Source: Colwellia maritima
GTDB taxonomy: Bacteria > Pseudomonadota > Gammaproteobacteria > Enterobacterales > Alteromonadaceae
Length of the DNA: 64,000 bases
Direction of reading: 5' to 3'
Assembly: GCF_022669015.1 (NCBI RefSeq)
Contig: NZ_JAKKSL010000002.1
Coordinates: 372,001-436,000, forward strand
Shown here: positions 41,799 to 51,334 of the stretch, one piece after another
Layout: every line of letters starts with the position of its first letter
Numbering within the stretch: position 1 is the stretch's first letter
Translations under genes and position numbers: made by a program
The notes under the pieces: generated by a model
Seen by the model: the letters and a program-made list of their open reading frames with translations, nothing else
What the model was told of the DNA's origin: nothing
Database searches by the model: none

Positions 41799-42122
41799 TA
41801 TCAGTCGAGATTGGGCTTGAATCATTGACTGGTGCGGGCTGTAAAGAGTAGAAGGTGCTTTTACTTTTGTTTTGGTTTTGTGTTTGTATTTAAATAATGA
41901 TGGTGGACGATACTGGGCTCGAACCATTGACTGGTGCGGGTTGTAAAGAGTAGAAGGTGCTTTAACTTTTGTTGTTTTTGTTTTGTGTTTTTATTTAAAT
42001 AATGATGGTGGACGATACTGGGCTTGAATCATTGACTGGTGCGGGTTGTAAAGAGTAGAAGGTGCTTTTACTTTAGTTTCTGATTATATTTAATTAAGAT
42101 TTCAAAATTATAATAGAGATGA
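41799..42122 (-). repeat. Three tandem decayed tRNA-Val copies
   Basis: Direct repeats with landmark TGGGCTTGAATCATTGACT-like blocks begin at 41812, 41914 and 42019, that is 102 and 105 bp apart and then 117 bp to the real tRNA-Val. Each retains the CCA-proximal acceptor strand (in copies 2 and 3), the T-arm and a TTGTAA anticodon-loop trace, but the anticodon stem and D-arm have lost pairing. They lie downstream of the last functional tRNA and are probably co-transcribed. They resemble the tRNA-end repeats of the E. coli tyrT operon. Confidence 0.75.
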
Positions 42123-42198
42123 TGGTGGACGATACTGGGCTTGAACCAGTGACCCCCGCCTTGTAAGGGCGGTGCTCTCCCAACTGAGCTAATCGTCC
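42123..42198 (-). tRNA. tRNA-Val(TAC), copy 3 of 3
   Basis: A 76-nt cloverleaf. Acceptor stem GGACGAT/ATCGTCC, anticodon stem CCGCC/GGCGG with loop CTTACAA (anticodon TAC), T-arm GGTTCAAGCC-type, and encoded CCA. It is the last functional gene of the operon. Confidence 0.96.
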
Positions 42199-42238
42199 AT
42201 ATATATCAGATAGTGATATGAATCTAAGGGGATGATGA

Positions 42239-42314
42239 TGGTGGACGATACTGGGCTTGAACCAGTGACCCCCGCCTTGTAAGGGCGGTGCTCTCCCAAC
42301 TGAGCTAATCGTCC
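42239..42314 (-). tRNA. tRNA-Val(TAC), copy 2 of 3
   Basis: Identical in sequence over 76 nt to the copy at 42123-42198, with anticodon TAC and encoded CCA. The spacer to the next copy is 40 bp. Confidence 0.96.
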
Positions 42315-42368
42315 GATATATCATTTACAAATGAGTTGTTACGGTGCTCTAACCTTGATAAATATAAG

Positions 42369-42445
42369 TGGCGGAGTGGACGGGACTCGAACCCGCGACC
42401 CCCGGCGTGACAGGCCGGTATTCTAACCAACTGAACTACCACTCC
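42369..42445 (-). tRNA. tRNA-Asp(GTC), copy 3 of 3
   Basis: A 77-nt cloverleaf. Acceptor GGAGTGG/CCACTCC, G discriminator, anticodon stem CCGGC/GCCGG with loop CTGTCAC (anticodon GTC), TTCGAGT T-loop, and encoded CCA. It matches the E. coli tRNA-Asp layout. Confidence 0.96.
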
Positions 42446-42479
42446 GCAATATATATTTACCTTCGAGTTTACCACATAA

Positions 42480-42506
42480 AGAGTGGACGGGACTCGAACC
42501 CGTTTC
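42480..42506 (-). repeat. tRNA-Asp 3'-end stub between tRNA genes
   Basis: GAGTGGACGGGACTCGAACC plus CG repeats the acceptor and T-arm of tRNA-Asp and then stops at TTTCAATAA. A near-identical stub lies at 42634-42660. Both stubs sit in spacers between tRNA-Asp copies, consistent with unequal recombination. Confidence 0.75.
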
Positions 42507-42518
42507 AATAAATATAAG

Positions 42519-42595
42519 TGGCGGAGTGGACGGGACTCGAACCCGCGACCCCCGGCGTGACAGGCCGGTATTCTAACCAACTGAACTACCACTCC
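42519..42595 (-). tRNA. tRNA-Asp(GTC), copy 2 of 3
   Basis: Identical to the other two tRNA-Asp genes in the array: 77 nt, anticodon GTC, encoded CCA. Confidence 0.96.
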
Positions 42596-42633
42596 GCAAT
42601 ATATATTTACCTTCGAGTTTAGCACTTTGTCAC

Positions 42634-42660
42634 AAGTGTACGGGACTCGAACCCGTTTCA
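42634..42660 (-). repeat. tRNA-Asp 3'-end stub, second copy
   Basis: ACGGGACTCGAACCCGTTTC-type T-arm fragment as at 42480, followed by the same AATAAGTATAAG spacer before the next tRNA-Asp. The acceptor part is slightly more diverged. Confidence 0.7.
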
Positions 42661-42671
42661 ATAAGTATAAG

Positions 42672-42748
42672 TGGCGGAGTGGACGGGACTCGAACCCGCG
42701 ACCCCCGGCGTGACAGGCCGGTATTCTAACCAACTGAACTACCACTCC
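42672..42748 (-). tRNA. tRNA-Asp(GTC), copy 1 of 3
   Basis: 77-nt tRNA-Asp with anticodon GTC and encoded CCA. It is the second gene in transcription order, 39 bp after the first tRNA-Val. Confidence 0.96.
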
Positions 42749-42787
42749 GCAGTATATATTTATCTAAGAGACAACATGTTTTAAGTA

Positions 42788-42863
42788 TGGTGGACGATAC
42801 TGGGCTTGAACCAGTGACCCCCGCCTTGTAAGGGCGGTGCTCTCCCAACTGAGCTAATCGTCC
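42788..42863 (-). tRNA. tRNA-Val(TAC), copy 1 of 3
   Basis: 76-nt tRNA-Val with anticodon TAC and encoded CCA. It is the first gene of the operon, directly downstream of a strong promoter. Confidence 0.96.
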
Positions 42864-42879
42864 GTCTCTGTGGGGGCGT

Positions 42880-42907
42880 ATTATAGGCAGTTCCAAAAAG
42901 CTGTCAA
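42880..42907 (-). promoter_or_regulatory. Sigma-70 promoter of tRNA operon, stringent-type
   Basis: On the minus strand, TTGACA (42907-42902), a 16-bp spacer and TATAAT (42885-42880) are both perfect consensus hexamers. They are followed by the GC-rich discriminator ACGCCCCCAC, the signature of promoters repressed by ppGpp/DksA. It lies 17 bp from the first tRNA. Confidence 0.9.
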
Positions 42908-43152
42908 CATAAAAGCTATTAAAATCACTAATTTTTTTCAAAAAAGGGGTTGTTTGATTTTTTTGTGCATAACGGTGTTTTTGTCGACATTAGATTTTAA
43001 AAACATTCGCATTATTAGCGATTACTTGTAAACAAGTCTTGTTAAAAGGTGAATTAACCCAAGCACAATGATAAAATGCAGCCAAATTTTGGACCTATTT
43101 GTTTTTCTAAGCTGTTTTATTCATTAGCTTAGTCTTTTTTAATGAGAATCTT

Positions 43153-44565
43153 ATGACTTTAACTACTCGTTTTGCTCCAAGCCCTACCGGTTATTTACAC
43201 GTTGGTGGCGCACGTACTGCTTTATATAGTTGGCTTTATGCACAAAAAAATGGCGGTGACTTTATTCTTCGTATTGAAGATACTGATATAGAGCGTTCAA
43301 CTCAGGCTTCTGTTGATGCCATCATGGACGGAATGAATTGGTTAAACTTAACGTGGACACATGGTCCTTACTTTCAAACAAAGCGTTTTGATCGCTATAA
43401 AGAAGTGATAGCGCAATTACTTGAATCTGGTCATGCTTATCGCTGTTATAGTACAGCGGAAGAAGTTGATGCTATGCGCGAAGAAGCCAAAGCCAAAGGT
43501 GAAATAGAAAAGTACAATGGTTTATGGCGCGATCGCACAGACTATCCAACCGATAAACCCTTTGTTATTCGTTTTAAAAACCCACTTGACGGTGACGTGG
43601 TAATTAAAGATATGGTTAAAGGTGATATTACTATAAGTAATACTCAACTTGATGATTTAATTATCGCCCGCTCTGATGGTACACCAACCTATAACTTAAC
43701 GGTTGTAGTGGACGATTGGGATATGAAAGTTACCCATGTTGTGCGTGGCGATGATCATGTTTCTAATACACCAAAGCAAATAAATATTCTGGCAGCATTA
43801 GGTGCGGATATTCCAGTGTATGCACATATACCAATGATTTTAGGTGATGATGGTAAACGTTTATCTAAACGACATGGTGCTGTTGGGGTTATGCAATATC
43901 GCGATGATGGTTATTTGCCTGAAGCCCTACTAAACTATTTAGTACGTTTAGGTTGGTCGCATGGTGATAAGGAAATTTTTTCTCGTGAAGAAATGATTGA
44001 ACTTTTTGATTTGAAAGATTGTAACCGTGCTCCATCAGGTTTTAATACAGACAAACTTATTTGGGTAAACCAACATTATATGAAAACGATGGACCCTGAG
44101 TACGTGGCTGAACATCTTGCTTGGCATATGAAAGATCAAGGTATAAATACTGATAATGGGCCTGCATTAGCAGAGATTGTGAAAGTTCAAGCAGATCGTG
44201 TGAAAACCTTAAAAGAAATGGCTGAGATTTCTCGTTATTTTTATGAAGATTTCTCTGAGTTTGACCCAAAAGCTGTGAAAAAACATTTACGCCCAGTAGT
44301 AAAAGAGCCGTTAGTGTTAGTGAAAGCAAAATTAGCTGCGTTAACAAACTGGGAGGCTGCACCAATTCATGAGGCGATAAATGCCGCTGCTGAAGAATTA
44401 GAAGTAGGTATGGGTAAAGTAGGTATGCCGTTGCGTGTTGCTACCACAGGGGGAGGTAATTCACCTTCACTTGATATTACGTTAGCTCTGCTTAATAAAG
44501 AAAAAGTACTTGAGCGTATTGATTTAGCTTTGGCGTTGATCGAAGAGCGCATTGCTGCCGACTAA
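43153..44565 (+). CDS. gltX: Glutamate--tRNA ligase
   Basis: 470-residue class I synthetase that charges tRNA-Glu. HIGH-type motif [17 protein letters not shown] at residues 6-22, and KMSKS-type [13 protein letters not shown] near residue 237. Length matches E. coli GltX (471). It is divergent from the Val/Asp tRNA operon, similar to E. coli, where gltX faces valU-lysV. The gene is intact. Confidence 0.97.
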   Translation: MTLTTRFAPSPTGYLHVGGARTALYSWLYAQKNGGDFILRIEDTDIERSTQASVDAIMDGMNWLNLTWTHGPYFQTKRFDRYKEVIAQLLESGHAYRCYSTAEEVDAMREEAKAKGEIEKYNGLWRDRTDYPTDKPFVIRFKNPLDGDVVIKDMVKGDITISNTQLDDLIIARSDGTPTYNLTVVVDDWDMKVTHVVRGDDHVSNTPKQINILAALGADIPVYAHIPMILGDDGKRLSKRHGAVGVMQYRDDGYLPEALLNYLVRLGWSHGDKEIFSREEMIELFDLKDCNRAPSGFNTDKLIWVNQHYMKTMDPEYVAEHLAWHMKDQGINTDNGPALAEIVKVQADRVKTLKEMAEISRYFYEDFSEFDPKAVKKHLRPVVKEPLVLVKAKLAALTNWEAAPIHEAINAAAEELEVGMGKVGMPLRVATTGGGNSPSLDITLALLNKEKVLERIDLALALIEERIAAD

Positions 44566-44603
44566 TGAATTGGTTTAAGGAGAAGATAACGTGGGAGAAA
44601 TAA

Positions 44604-45944
44604 GTGCAATTTAGTGATTTTGGATTAGAAAGTCGTTTAATGAGTACGGTAGAGCATTTAGGCTTTGCCGAGCCAACTGAAATTCAACAGAAAGCGATAC
44701 CCGCTGCAATGCAGGGGCATGATTTGATTGCCTCATCAAAGACAGGCTCAGGTAAAACCTTAGCCTTTATTATTCCTGCATTGCAACGGCTAACAAAAAA
44801 CCGTGCTTTGTCCAAAAGAGACCCTCGTGTCGTTATTTTAACGCCAACTCGAGAGCTTGCTAAGCAAGTATTTAGTCAATTACGCTTATTTACGGCTAAT
44901 ACGCAGTTTAAGGCAGTGCTTATACTAGGTGGTGAAAACTTTAATGACCAAGTCAATGTATTAGAGAAAGACCCACACTTTATTGTTGCTACCCCTGGTC
45001 GTTTGGCTGATCATTTAACACAAGGGCACTTTTATTTAAATGGCCTAGAATTGTTAATTTTGGATGAAGCAGATCGTATGCTTGATTTAGGATTTGCCAA
45101 ACAGCTAAGTCAAATTAATAAAGCTGCCGATCACCGTAAACGTCAAACCTTGTTATTTTCAGCTACTTTAGATCATGCACAGGTGAACGAGTTTGCAATA
45201 GAGTTATTGAAAAAGCCAAAACGTATTGCTATTGGTGGTGCTTTTACCGAGCATAATGATATTACTAAACGTTTTTATTTAGCAGATAATCTTGACCATA
45301 AAGAGGCACTATTAACGCACTTTTTAACGAGTGAAACGTATCAGCAAGTGATTATCTTTACAGCAACGCGCAGTGATACTGAACGTTTAGCTAACTTGCT
45401 TACCAGTAAAGACTTTAACGCAGTTGCCTTAAGTGGCGAGTTAAATCAAGGTCAACGTAACCAAATAATGGATGGTTTCAGTAAAGGCCACCATAAAATA
45501 TTGGTAACGACAGACCTAGCCTCACGTGGTTTAGACTTGGTGAATGTATCTTTGGTTATTAATTTTGATATGCCCAAACATACAGAAGAGTTTATTCATC
45601 GTATTGGTCGTACGGGGAGGGCGGGGAGTAAGGGGGATGCCATTGCGTTTGTTGGCCCTAAAGATTGGTTAAGTTTTAAAAATGTTGAAGGATTAATAGA
45701 GCAAACCGTTAAATTTGATCAAGTTGACGGCTTGAAAGCTAAGTTTAAAGGATTAAAACCTAAAAAAGATAAAACAAAAGCGGTTATGGCTAACGTGAAT
45801 AAAGCGTCTAAAACACAAGCGCCTAAAATGAAAAAAACCACTAAAAAGGTATTTCATGCAGCTAAAGATGTTGGCGACATGCCGATAATAAAACGCAAAA
45901 ATACATTACCAAGCAACACAAATCGAAGACAGCGATATAGATGA
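44604..45944 (+). CDS. DEAD-box RNA helicase (RhlE/SrmB-like)
   Basis: 446 residues. Q motif (FAEPTEIQQKAIP), Walker A SSKTGSGKT (~49), PTRELA, GGEN, TPGRLADH, DEAD in LILDEADRMLDLGF, SAT, and HRIGRTGRAG. A lysine-rich C-terminal tail of about 80 residues is typical of ribosome-assembly or cold-adaptation helicases. The start is GTG at 44604, 38 bp after gltX. The exact subgroup (RhlE or SrmB) is uncertain. The gene is intact. Confidence 0.92.
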   Translation: MQFSDFGLESRLMSTVEHLGFAEPTEIQQKAIPAAMQGHDLIASSKTGSGKTLAFIIPALQRLTKNRALSKRDPRVVILTPTRELAKQVFSQLRLFTANTQFKAVLILGGENFNDQVNVLEKDPHFIVATPGRLADHLTQGHFYLNGLELLILDEADRMLDLGFAKQLSQINKAADHRKRQTLLFSATLDHAQVNEFAIELLKKPKRIAIGGAFTEHNDITKRFYLADNLDHKEALLTHFLTSETYQQVIIFTATRSDTERLANLLTSKDFNAVALSGELNQGQRNQIMDGFSKGHHKILVTTDLASRGLDLVNVSLVINFDMPKHTEEFIHRIGRTGRAGSKGDAIAFVGPKDWLSFKNVEGLIEQTVKFDQVDGLKAKFKGLKPKKDKTKAVMANVNKASKTQAPKMKKTTKKVFHAAKDVGDMPIIKRKNTLPSNTNRRQRYR

Positions 45945-46477
45945 AGTGGATTAATGGTTAATAAAAAATAGTGATAGCGTGTGGTAGCTTATACTTTAAC
46001 TGACACTTTTCAGTTTTGGACTTGACCTAATCAAACAGTTGATTAGGTCAGAAATGAGCTGTTGCGCATTGCTAACTTTAGCTTTGTCTTATCTAGCGAC
46101 AGGTGAGCCGACAAAGTGGTCGTTAAATCTAATTAATAACAACTAGTTAATTAGTTTTTTTTATGAAATCTAACCAAGCTAAATCTAACCAGGCCACCAA
46201 TCTAAGAAATCTAACCAGGCCACCCATGATAAATCTACTCACGTGTAAAGTCACTTTTTCTGAAGTTTAGGTGAGTGAGGGAGTAGCATTAGCGAAACTG
46301 CTTTAGAAGTAAATAAATAAAAGTGAGTTGGGTTGTCTATTTACGGTGCTTTCTAATATTTTTTTAAAGCTGCGTCCTGAACAGACAATCAAAAGGTTTG
46401 GATTACTTTTCTTCCATTGAGTGCATAAGTCATTTAATATTAAGCTAAGTTTCAAGCTTATCAATAAGTAGTTTTTA
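45945..46477. other. Non-coding gap with hairpin and short direct repeats
   Basis: It contains a perfect 11-bp hairpin (GACCTAATCAA at 46024-46034, complement at 46039-46049, loop ACAG) without a T-tract. A short imperfect tandem repeat AAATCTAACCAGGCCACC lies around 46181-46225. No gene is supported. Confidence 0.5.
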
Positions 46478-47757
46478 ATGTTTGCAAGTTTTATCCGCCC
46501 AAAGAATCTATCAAAGAAAATGATGCGGGTTATCTTTTTTATCTATTTGAGCGTAACTTGTCTAATCACAAGTATGCAGTTCTTGACCGAATATTTAAAA
46601 ACGCAGAATTCAATTTTAAATGAATTAAAACAGTTGGAAGAAACAGTTCATAAACCTATAGCGACAAGTTTGTGGCAATATAACCATAATCAATTAGATG
46701 CACTTATCGCAGGTCTTGTCAAAATGCCAATTATTGAGGGTGTTGATATTATTGATAATAATTCACAAAATATTTTTTTAAAAGAGCCTACAATCTGTCA
46801 TCGCCCCCCTTATCACTTTTTGATACCTCTTCAGATTTAAGTTGGACGCTTAATGAAGAAAATATAATTCTTGGAACAATTATTCTTTATTCATCGTCAG
46901 AAGTTGTTTTAGATCGTGTTTTATTCGGTTTTTCCTTAATTGCAATTACGGAAATTATAAAGTTGTCTATTTTGTTTTGGTTGTTTATCTGGGCGTTTGA
47001 TCTCTATTTAGCACGTCCTTTGAAACAATTAATGTCGCAATTGGATGAGGTTCAATTGAGCCAAAACATAAGTAAACGTATTGATCTTTCGAACATTGAA
47101 AAAAACGAACTCAGTCAACTTCAAGAACATATAAATAATATGCTCTCTGCCATGGAAAAAGATCGAGAACGATTATTGGAAGACGAACAAGCTAAACGAA
47201 TTTGGTTAGAAAAGGCTGTTGAAAAGCGCACAGAAGCTTTACAAATATTGAATGAAAAACTCAAAGTGCTAGCCACCAGGGATTCTTTGACTGGCGCATT
47301 AAATAGGGGAAGTTTCTTTGAAGCTGCGCAACATTTGCTCGATCTTTCTCATCGCAAGAAGTTGCCTGCCTCTTTTGTATTGATGGATTTAGATCACTTT
47401 AAAATAGTTAACGATACTTATGGGCATTACATTGGTGACAAAGTACTCATTCATTTCACAAATACACTTCAAGGTTTTTTAAGAAAATCTGACCTCATAG
47501 GGAGAGTTGGCGGAGAAGAATTTGCTATATTTCTCTATGATACCGGAATTGATGACGCTTTTCTCATTGCGGATAAAATAAGACAGGCGATTGGTAGTTC
47601 TATCCTCGAAATAGAGGGTAAAACAATCACCTATACTGTGAGTCTTGGCATTGAGTCATCTGAGCCACAAGATCATTTAATTCAAGATTTATTTAAACGC
47701 GCTGATTTAAAACTTTATGGTGCAAAAGATAAAGGCCGTGACCGTATTGAAAAATAA
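46478..47757 (+). CDS. Membrane diguanylate cyclase, HAMP-GGDEF (frameshifted)
   Basis: The N-terminal TM (~residues 18-38) is followed by a periplasmic sensor region. The frame breaks in the six-C run at about 46803-46808. The correction reads PLSLFDTSSDLSWTLNEEN and continues through a second TM (ILFWLFIWAFDLYLA), a HAMP domain, a coiled coil and a GGDEF domain. The active site is GGEEF, and an RKSD five residues upstream is an RxxD inhibitory I-site, so it is probably an active, product-inhibited c-di-GMP synthase. Restored length is about 426 residues. The adjacent periplasmic binding protein gene starts 5 bp after the stop. Confidence 0.88.
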
Positions 47758-47761
47758 AAAA

Positions 47762-48545
47762 ATGCACAACCTATTGTTCCTTGCAAGCTTCTTAATAGGA
47801 AACATCATATTAAACATCAGTCATGCTGCGATATTAAAAGTTTGCTATGACCAATGGCCCCCAATGACAATATTTCCTTCAGAAGGTTCTTCTGCACGTG
47901 GTTTTGTAATAGATATATTGCACGAAATATATACATCAAAAGGCTATGAAATTGAATATTATGAAGTTCCTTTGGCAAGAGGACTAGATATGGTAGCAAA
48001 TGGTAGTTGCGATATGTTACCAGAATACCTATTTTCAAAAAATGCTGAAAAAGGTTTTGAGTATGCAGCTCAAGCAACTTTTTCATACACTGCAGCCTTT
48101 ATCGTTAGACACGACGATCCTTGGATCTATAATGGTGTAGAATCTCTAAAAGGAAAGCGCATCGCAACGGGCCCGAATTTGGGACTACAGTTCAGTGAGT
48201 GTCGACTATCAAAATTATATCAACGACCTGAATAATTCAAGCTTCGTTGAAGTACTCTCTGGTAATGATGATGTGGTTGAACGAATTTTACACATGATCA
48301 AAGAAAGTAGAGTTGACTTATATGCTGATAATATACTTGTTCTTCAGTACATTATAAATAGACTGAATTTGAATAATGAACTTAAGATTGTTCAGCCTGG
48401 CTTAGAAAATAAAATGGTTGAAATGCCTATTTTCTCAAAAAACATACCGACTAAAAAAAGAGAAGAACTTATAAAAATTTGGAATGATGGACGCTTATCA
48501 ATAAAAGGTAAAAAGAAAAAATGTTTATCAATAAATATAACGTAA
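47762..48545 (+). CDS. Periplasmic solute-binding protein, SBP_bac_3-like (frameshifted)
   Basis: The start is ATG at 47762, giving signal peptide MHNLLFLASFLIGNIILNIS. The fold-typical VCYDQWPPMTIFP, GFVIDILHEIY and DMLPEYLFSKNAEKGFEYA are extracellular solute-binding family 3 features. The frame breaks near 48190 and joins VDYQNYINDLNNSSFVEVLS and a C-terminal KKREELIKIWNDG. Restored length is about 260 residues. No permease is nearby. Placed directly after the GGDEF gene, it may act as that enzyme's periplasmic sensor partner (inference). Confidence 0.8.
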
Positions 48546-48769
48546 CATTTTAAGTGTTCGACAATCTTTTGGAAGTTTACCGTCTAAAATTGCATGAAAG
48601 TTAACGTTAGTCTTTAGCGATTAATAGGGGTTGCCTCTAGTTTTTACACAGCCTGCCACCAAAGCGTTTATACGGCATAGCAATAAAAGGACGTTTTCTA
48701 TTCTGACTAGCAATTAATTAATTGTATTAACTATTCCCTAAGATAAATATTTTCATTTTTCAAACGAGA

Positions 48770-49424
48770 TTACTCATCGTTATAGCCCCAAGGTGCTGCA
48801 GGTGGCGTAATTGGTTTGGTTAAATCAAAGTCTACTCTAAATTCACGTCCTTCTCGAATCATGCGGTAGGTGAATTTTTTAGGGTAAATAAACATTTGCC
48901 ACGTATTACCATTTGATTGTGGAATACCTTGTTTTACAAACAGTTCTTTTGAATATTGATCAACTGGAAAAGATTGCACTCGCTCCCGTAGCCTGCATCC
49001 AAGGTATGGCCACCATACATAGTAGATCTATCGTAACTTCCATCTGCTTGACGATGATCATGCTTTAGAGAAATGCCGGAATTCGTTTTAGTTAAAATCC
49101 ACGTGCGTGAGGCATCTTTTCCTACATGAAATGGAATTTGCAGCTGACGCTCAGTACATTTGCGGACATGCATTACTAATTTTTTATTAGCAAAGCTGTC
49201 ACCAATAGCATTGTCGACTGTAACTTTACCCTGATATGCTTTGCCGCAGTGCTTTTTAAAATGTTCGAAATAAGCATCATGGGTTGAAATAGAAACTTGT
49301 GGAGCCGGCAAAATAACGGCCTTGCCATCAGTGATATTTGTGCCGGATTAACCGTTACGCTAATACTTACAATAGCTGCGCCAACAATACCAGTAAAAAG
49401 GCTCGATAAAATAGAGGTTCTCAT
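48770..49424 (-). CDS. Conserved secreted protein of unknown function (frameshifted twice)
   Basis: Restored from three frames. The signal-like MRTSILSSLFTGIVGAAIVS is joined near 49345 to NITDGKAVILPAPQVS, HDAYFEHFKKHCGKAYQGKV, KLVMHVRKC, FHVGKDASRTWILTKT and MYGGHTLDAGYG. A second break near 48965 joins QSFPVDQYSKELFVKQGI and REFRVDFDLTKPITPP. About 215 residues. Two cysteines could pair. I recognise it as a conserved exported family without assigned function. It converges with the binding-protein gene. Confidence 0.65.
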
Positions 49425-49657
49425 GATAATTCTTTTGCATTTAATAGGTGATAACCACTGATGTTATCAGCTTTTGAATATCATACACAATATGCTTGAG
49501 TATTCTTAGATAATTCATTGATCCACAAAGAAGTAAATGTGATTTCTGTTTCTTTTGAAACTAACACATACCTACTGCGTAATGGGGGTAGCGTTTTGCT
49601 AGCACTGTTGACTAATTGATAAGTGTAATGAAATTATAAATCTTTATGGGTTATACG

Positions 49658-50266
49658 CTAAAATACCTTATCTAAAACTGATTTCGCTGCGCGGATTTCT
49701 TTAAATCGTTCAACGCATCCGCCTTTGTCGGGGTGATGCTTTTGAGCGAGACGCAAATATTGAGCTTTGATCATTTTAGCATCAGCATTACTGGGCAAGG
49801 CTAAAATTTCAAGTGCCTCTTTTTTATTGTCTTGTGCTATATATTGTTGCCAAAATGATTTTAGCAGCTCAGTTATTTCTTCTTCTTGTGTATCATAATA
49901 GTGTTTTGCATTGAGATAATAACTTTCGAGGGGATCTGGGGTTTCAAGCGCTGTTTTTACATTATAATTGTTTGACGTGGAGTTGTTTAATGCAATTCGC
50001 TGAATTCGCACTGATTGAATAATTAACGTGAATTTTTGCGAAAGCTGATATTGATTTTTTAAATGGTAGAGCCCATGCATGCATAAAAAATGTGCGCTAA
50101 ATAAATCTTTTGTATTTGCTAAGTTAAAACGCTCAAAAGGTGTAATTTTATTCTTTTGTAAGTGCTTGATTATTTGGTGTTCACTAGTCACAGAATTACA
50201 ATTTAAAAAATGATCTAGTTCATTCAAAATAAGGGCTAAATATGGGTTTAATGTGGCCACGTTCAT
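49658..50266 (-). CDS. DnaJ-related protein
   Basis: 202 residues. The N-terminal helical region (NPYLALILNELDHFLN, FLCMHGLYHLKN) matches the DNAJ_related N-domain type. A C-terminal J-like domain carries the HPD motif in AQKHHPDKGGCVERF, with the short helix AKSVLDKVF. The J-domain at the C-terminus would stimulate a DnaK ATPase. No Zn-finger is present. The gene is intact, upstream of a long gap and transcribed away from the rlmJ gene's promoter region. Confidence 0.85.
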   Translation of the reverse strand: MNVATLNPYLALILNELDHFLNCNSVTSEHQIIKHLQKNKITPFERFNLANTKDLFSAHFLCMHGLYHLKNQYQLSQKFTLIIQSVRIQRIALNNSTSNNYNVKTALETPDPLESYYLNAKHYYDTQEEEITELLKSFWQQYIAQDNKKEALEILALPSNADAKMIKAQYLRLAQKHHPDKGGCVERFKEIRAAKSVLDKVF

Positions 50267-50371
50267 TTTAATTATCAGTTTTTAATTATCAGTTTTTAAT
50301 TATTTAGTACAATAGAGAGTAACCAGACCGTGTTACATGAAACGTTATTAAATGATCTGGTCAGCGTAATT

Positions 50372-51229
50372 TCACTCTGCAATTAATTGTTTTAAAGTGA
50401 ACTGAGTTTCGCTACTACCTAGTTTTTCTTTTAAGTAAGGTAGCACTTCTGCCATTTGTTTTGCCAATTGCCAAGGCGGATTAACAATAAATAATCCAGT
50501 GCCTGTCATACCATATTCATCGGTGTCTGGTGATAAACAAAATTCAAGTTGTAAAAGGTTTTTAACATCGCTATAAATGAAAGCTTGTTCCATAGAATTC
50601 ACCTGTTCTCGTTTAACAACAGGATACCAAAGGATGTATGTACCCGTAGCGAACTTTTTATAGGCTTTAACAATAGTATCTACGGCTTTGTGATAGTCTT
50701 CTTTAAGTTCATACGGTGGGTCTATTAATACAACACCACGACGATTAGGAGGGGGTAATAAACCTAAGATGCCCTGATACCCATCACTTTGTTTAACAAA
50801 AACCTTTTTCCAACGATAACAAAAATCGTTTAAATGTTGTATATCCGTTGGATGTAATTCAAATAAATGGGTACTGTCTTGGCGGCGCATAAAACGCTTG
50901 GCAATACCAGGTGAACCAGGATAAAGGTCAAGTTCGTTTTTTTTGTTTAAATCGTTAGTTGGATTTAATTCTTGTATTAAATTTATGTAAGGCTGCAGCG
51001 CATCAGGAAAGTTTGGTTCATTAACTAATTTAGCAATACCGTCTTTGTATTCCCCTGTTTTTTGAGAATATTCATCTGTTAGTTGATACATACCTGCGCC
51101 AGAATGGCTATCGATATAATGAAAGCCTTTTTCTTTACGGCACATATAATCAAGCACAAGTGTTAATACACTGTGTTTTAGTACATCAGCAAAATTGCCT
51201 GCATGAAAGGCGTGACGGTAACTTAACAA
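50372..51229 (-). CDS. rlmJ: 23S rRNA (adenine2030-N6)-methyltransferase
   Basis: 285 residues. N-terminal MLSYRHAFHAGNFADVLKHS is the RlmJ signature. SAM-binding DSHSGAGMY region near residue 42 and the catalytic DPPYE tetrad near residue 165. It methylates A2030 of 23S rRNA. Length agrees with E. coli RlmJ (280). The gene is intact. Confidence 0.95.
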   Translation of the reverse strand: MLSYRHAFHAGNFADVLKHSVLTLVLDYMCRKEKGFHYIDSHSGAGMYQLTDEYSQKTGEYKDGIAKLVNEPNFPDALQPYINLIQELNPTNDLNKKNELDLYPGSPGIAKRFMRRQDSTHLFELHPTDIQHLNDFCYRWKKVFVKQSDGYQGILGLLPPPNRRGVVLIDPPYELKEDYHKAVDTIVKAYKKFATGTYILWYPVVKREQVNSMEQAFIYSDVKNLLQLEFCLSPDTDEYGMTGTGLFIVNPPWQLAKQMAEVLPYLKEKLGSSETQFTLKQLIAE

Positions 51230-51334
51230 AGATAATCCTTAATATTTGAATATGGCTATAAAGTGTTTTTCTATTAAGCCCAGAGTAAATAGTTTGTTCA
51301 TTTTTATTTATTCTGGGCGACTTGACGTTTTAAC

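Noticed and set aside
42094..42941. Long minus-strand ORFs across the tRNA cluster
   Set aside because: They are translations of tandem tRNA genes and repeat identically with the tRNA units. They are not proteins.
46181..46225. Short tandem repeat AAATCTAACCAGGCCACC
   Set aside because: Only two imperfect units with no spacer regularity. Not CRISPR-like and too short to interpret.
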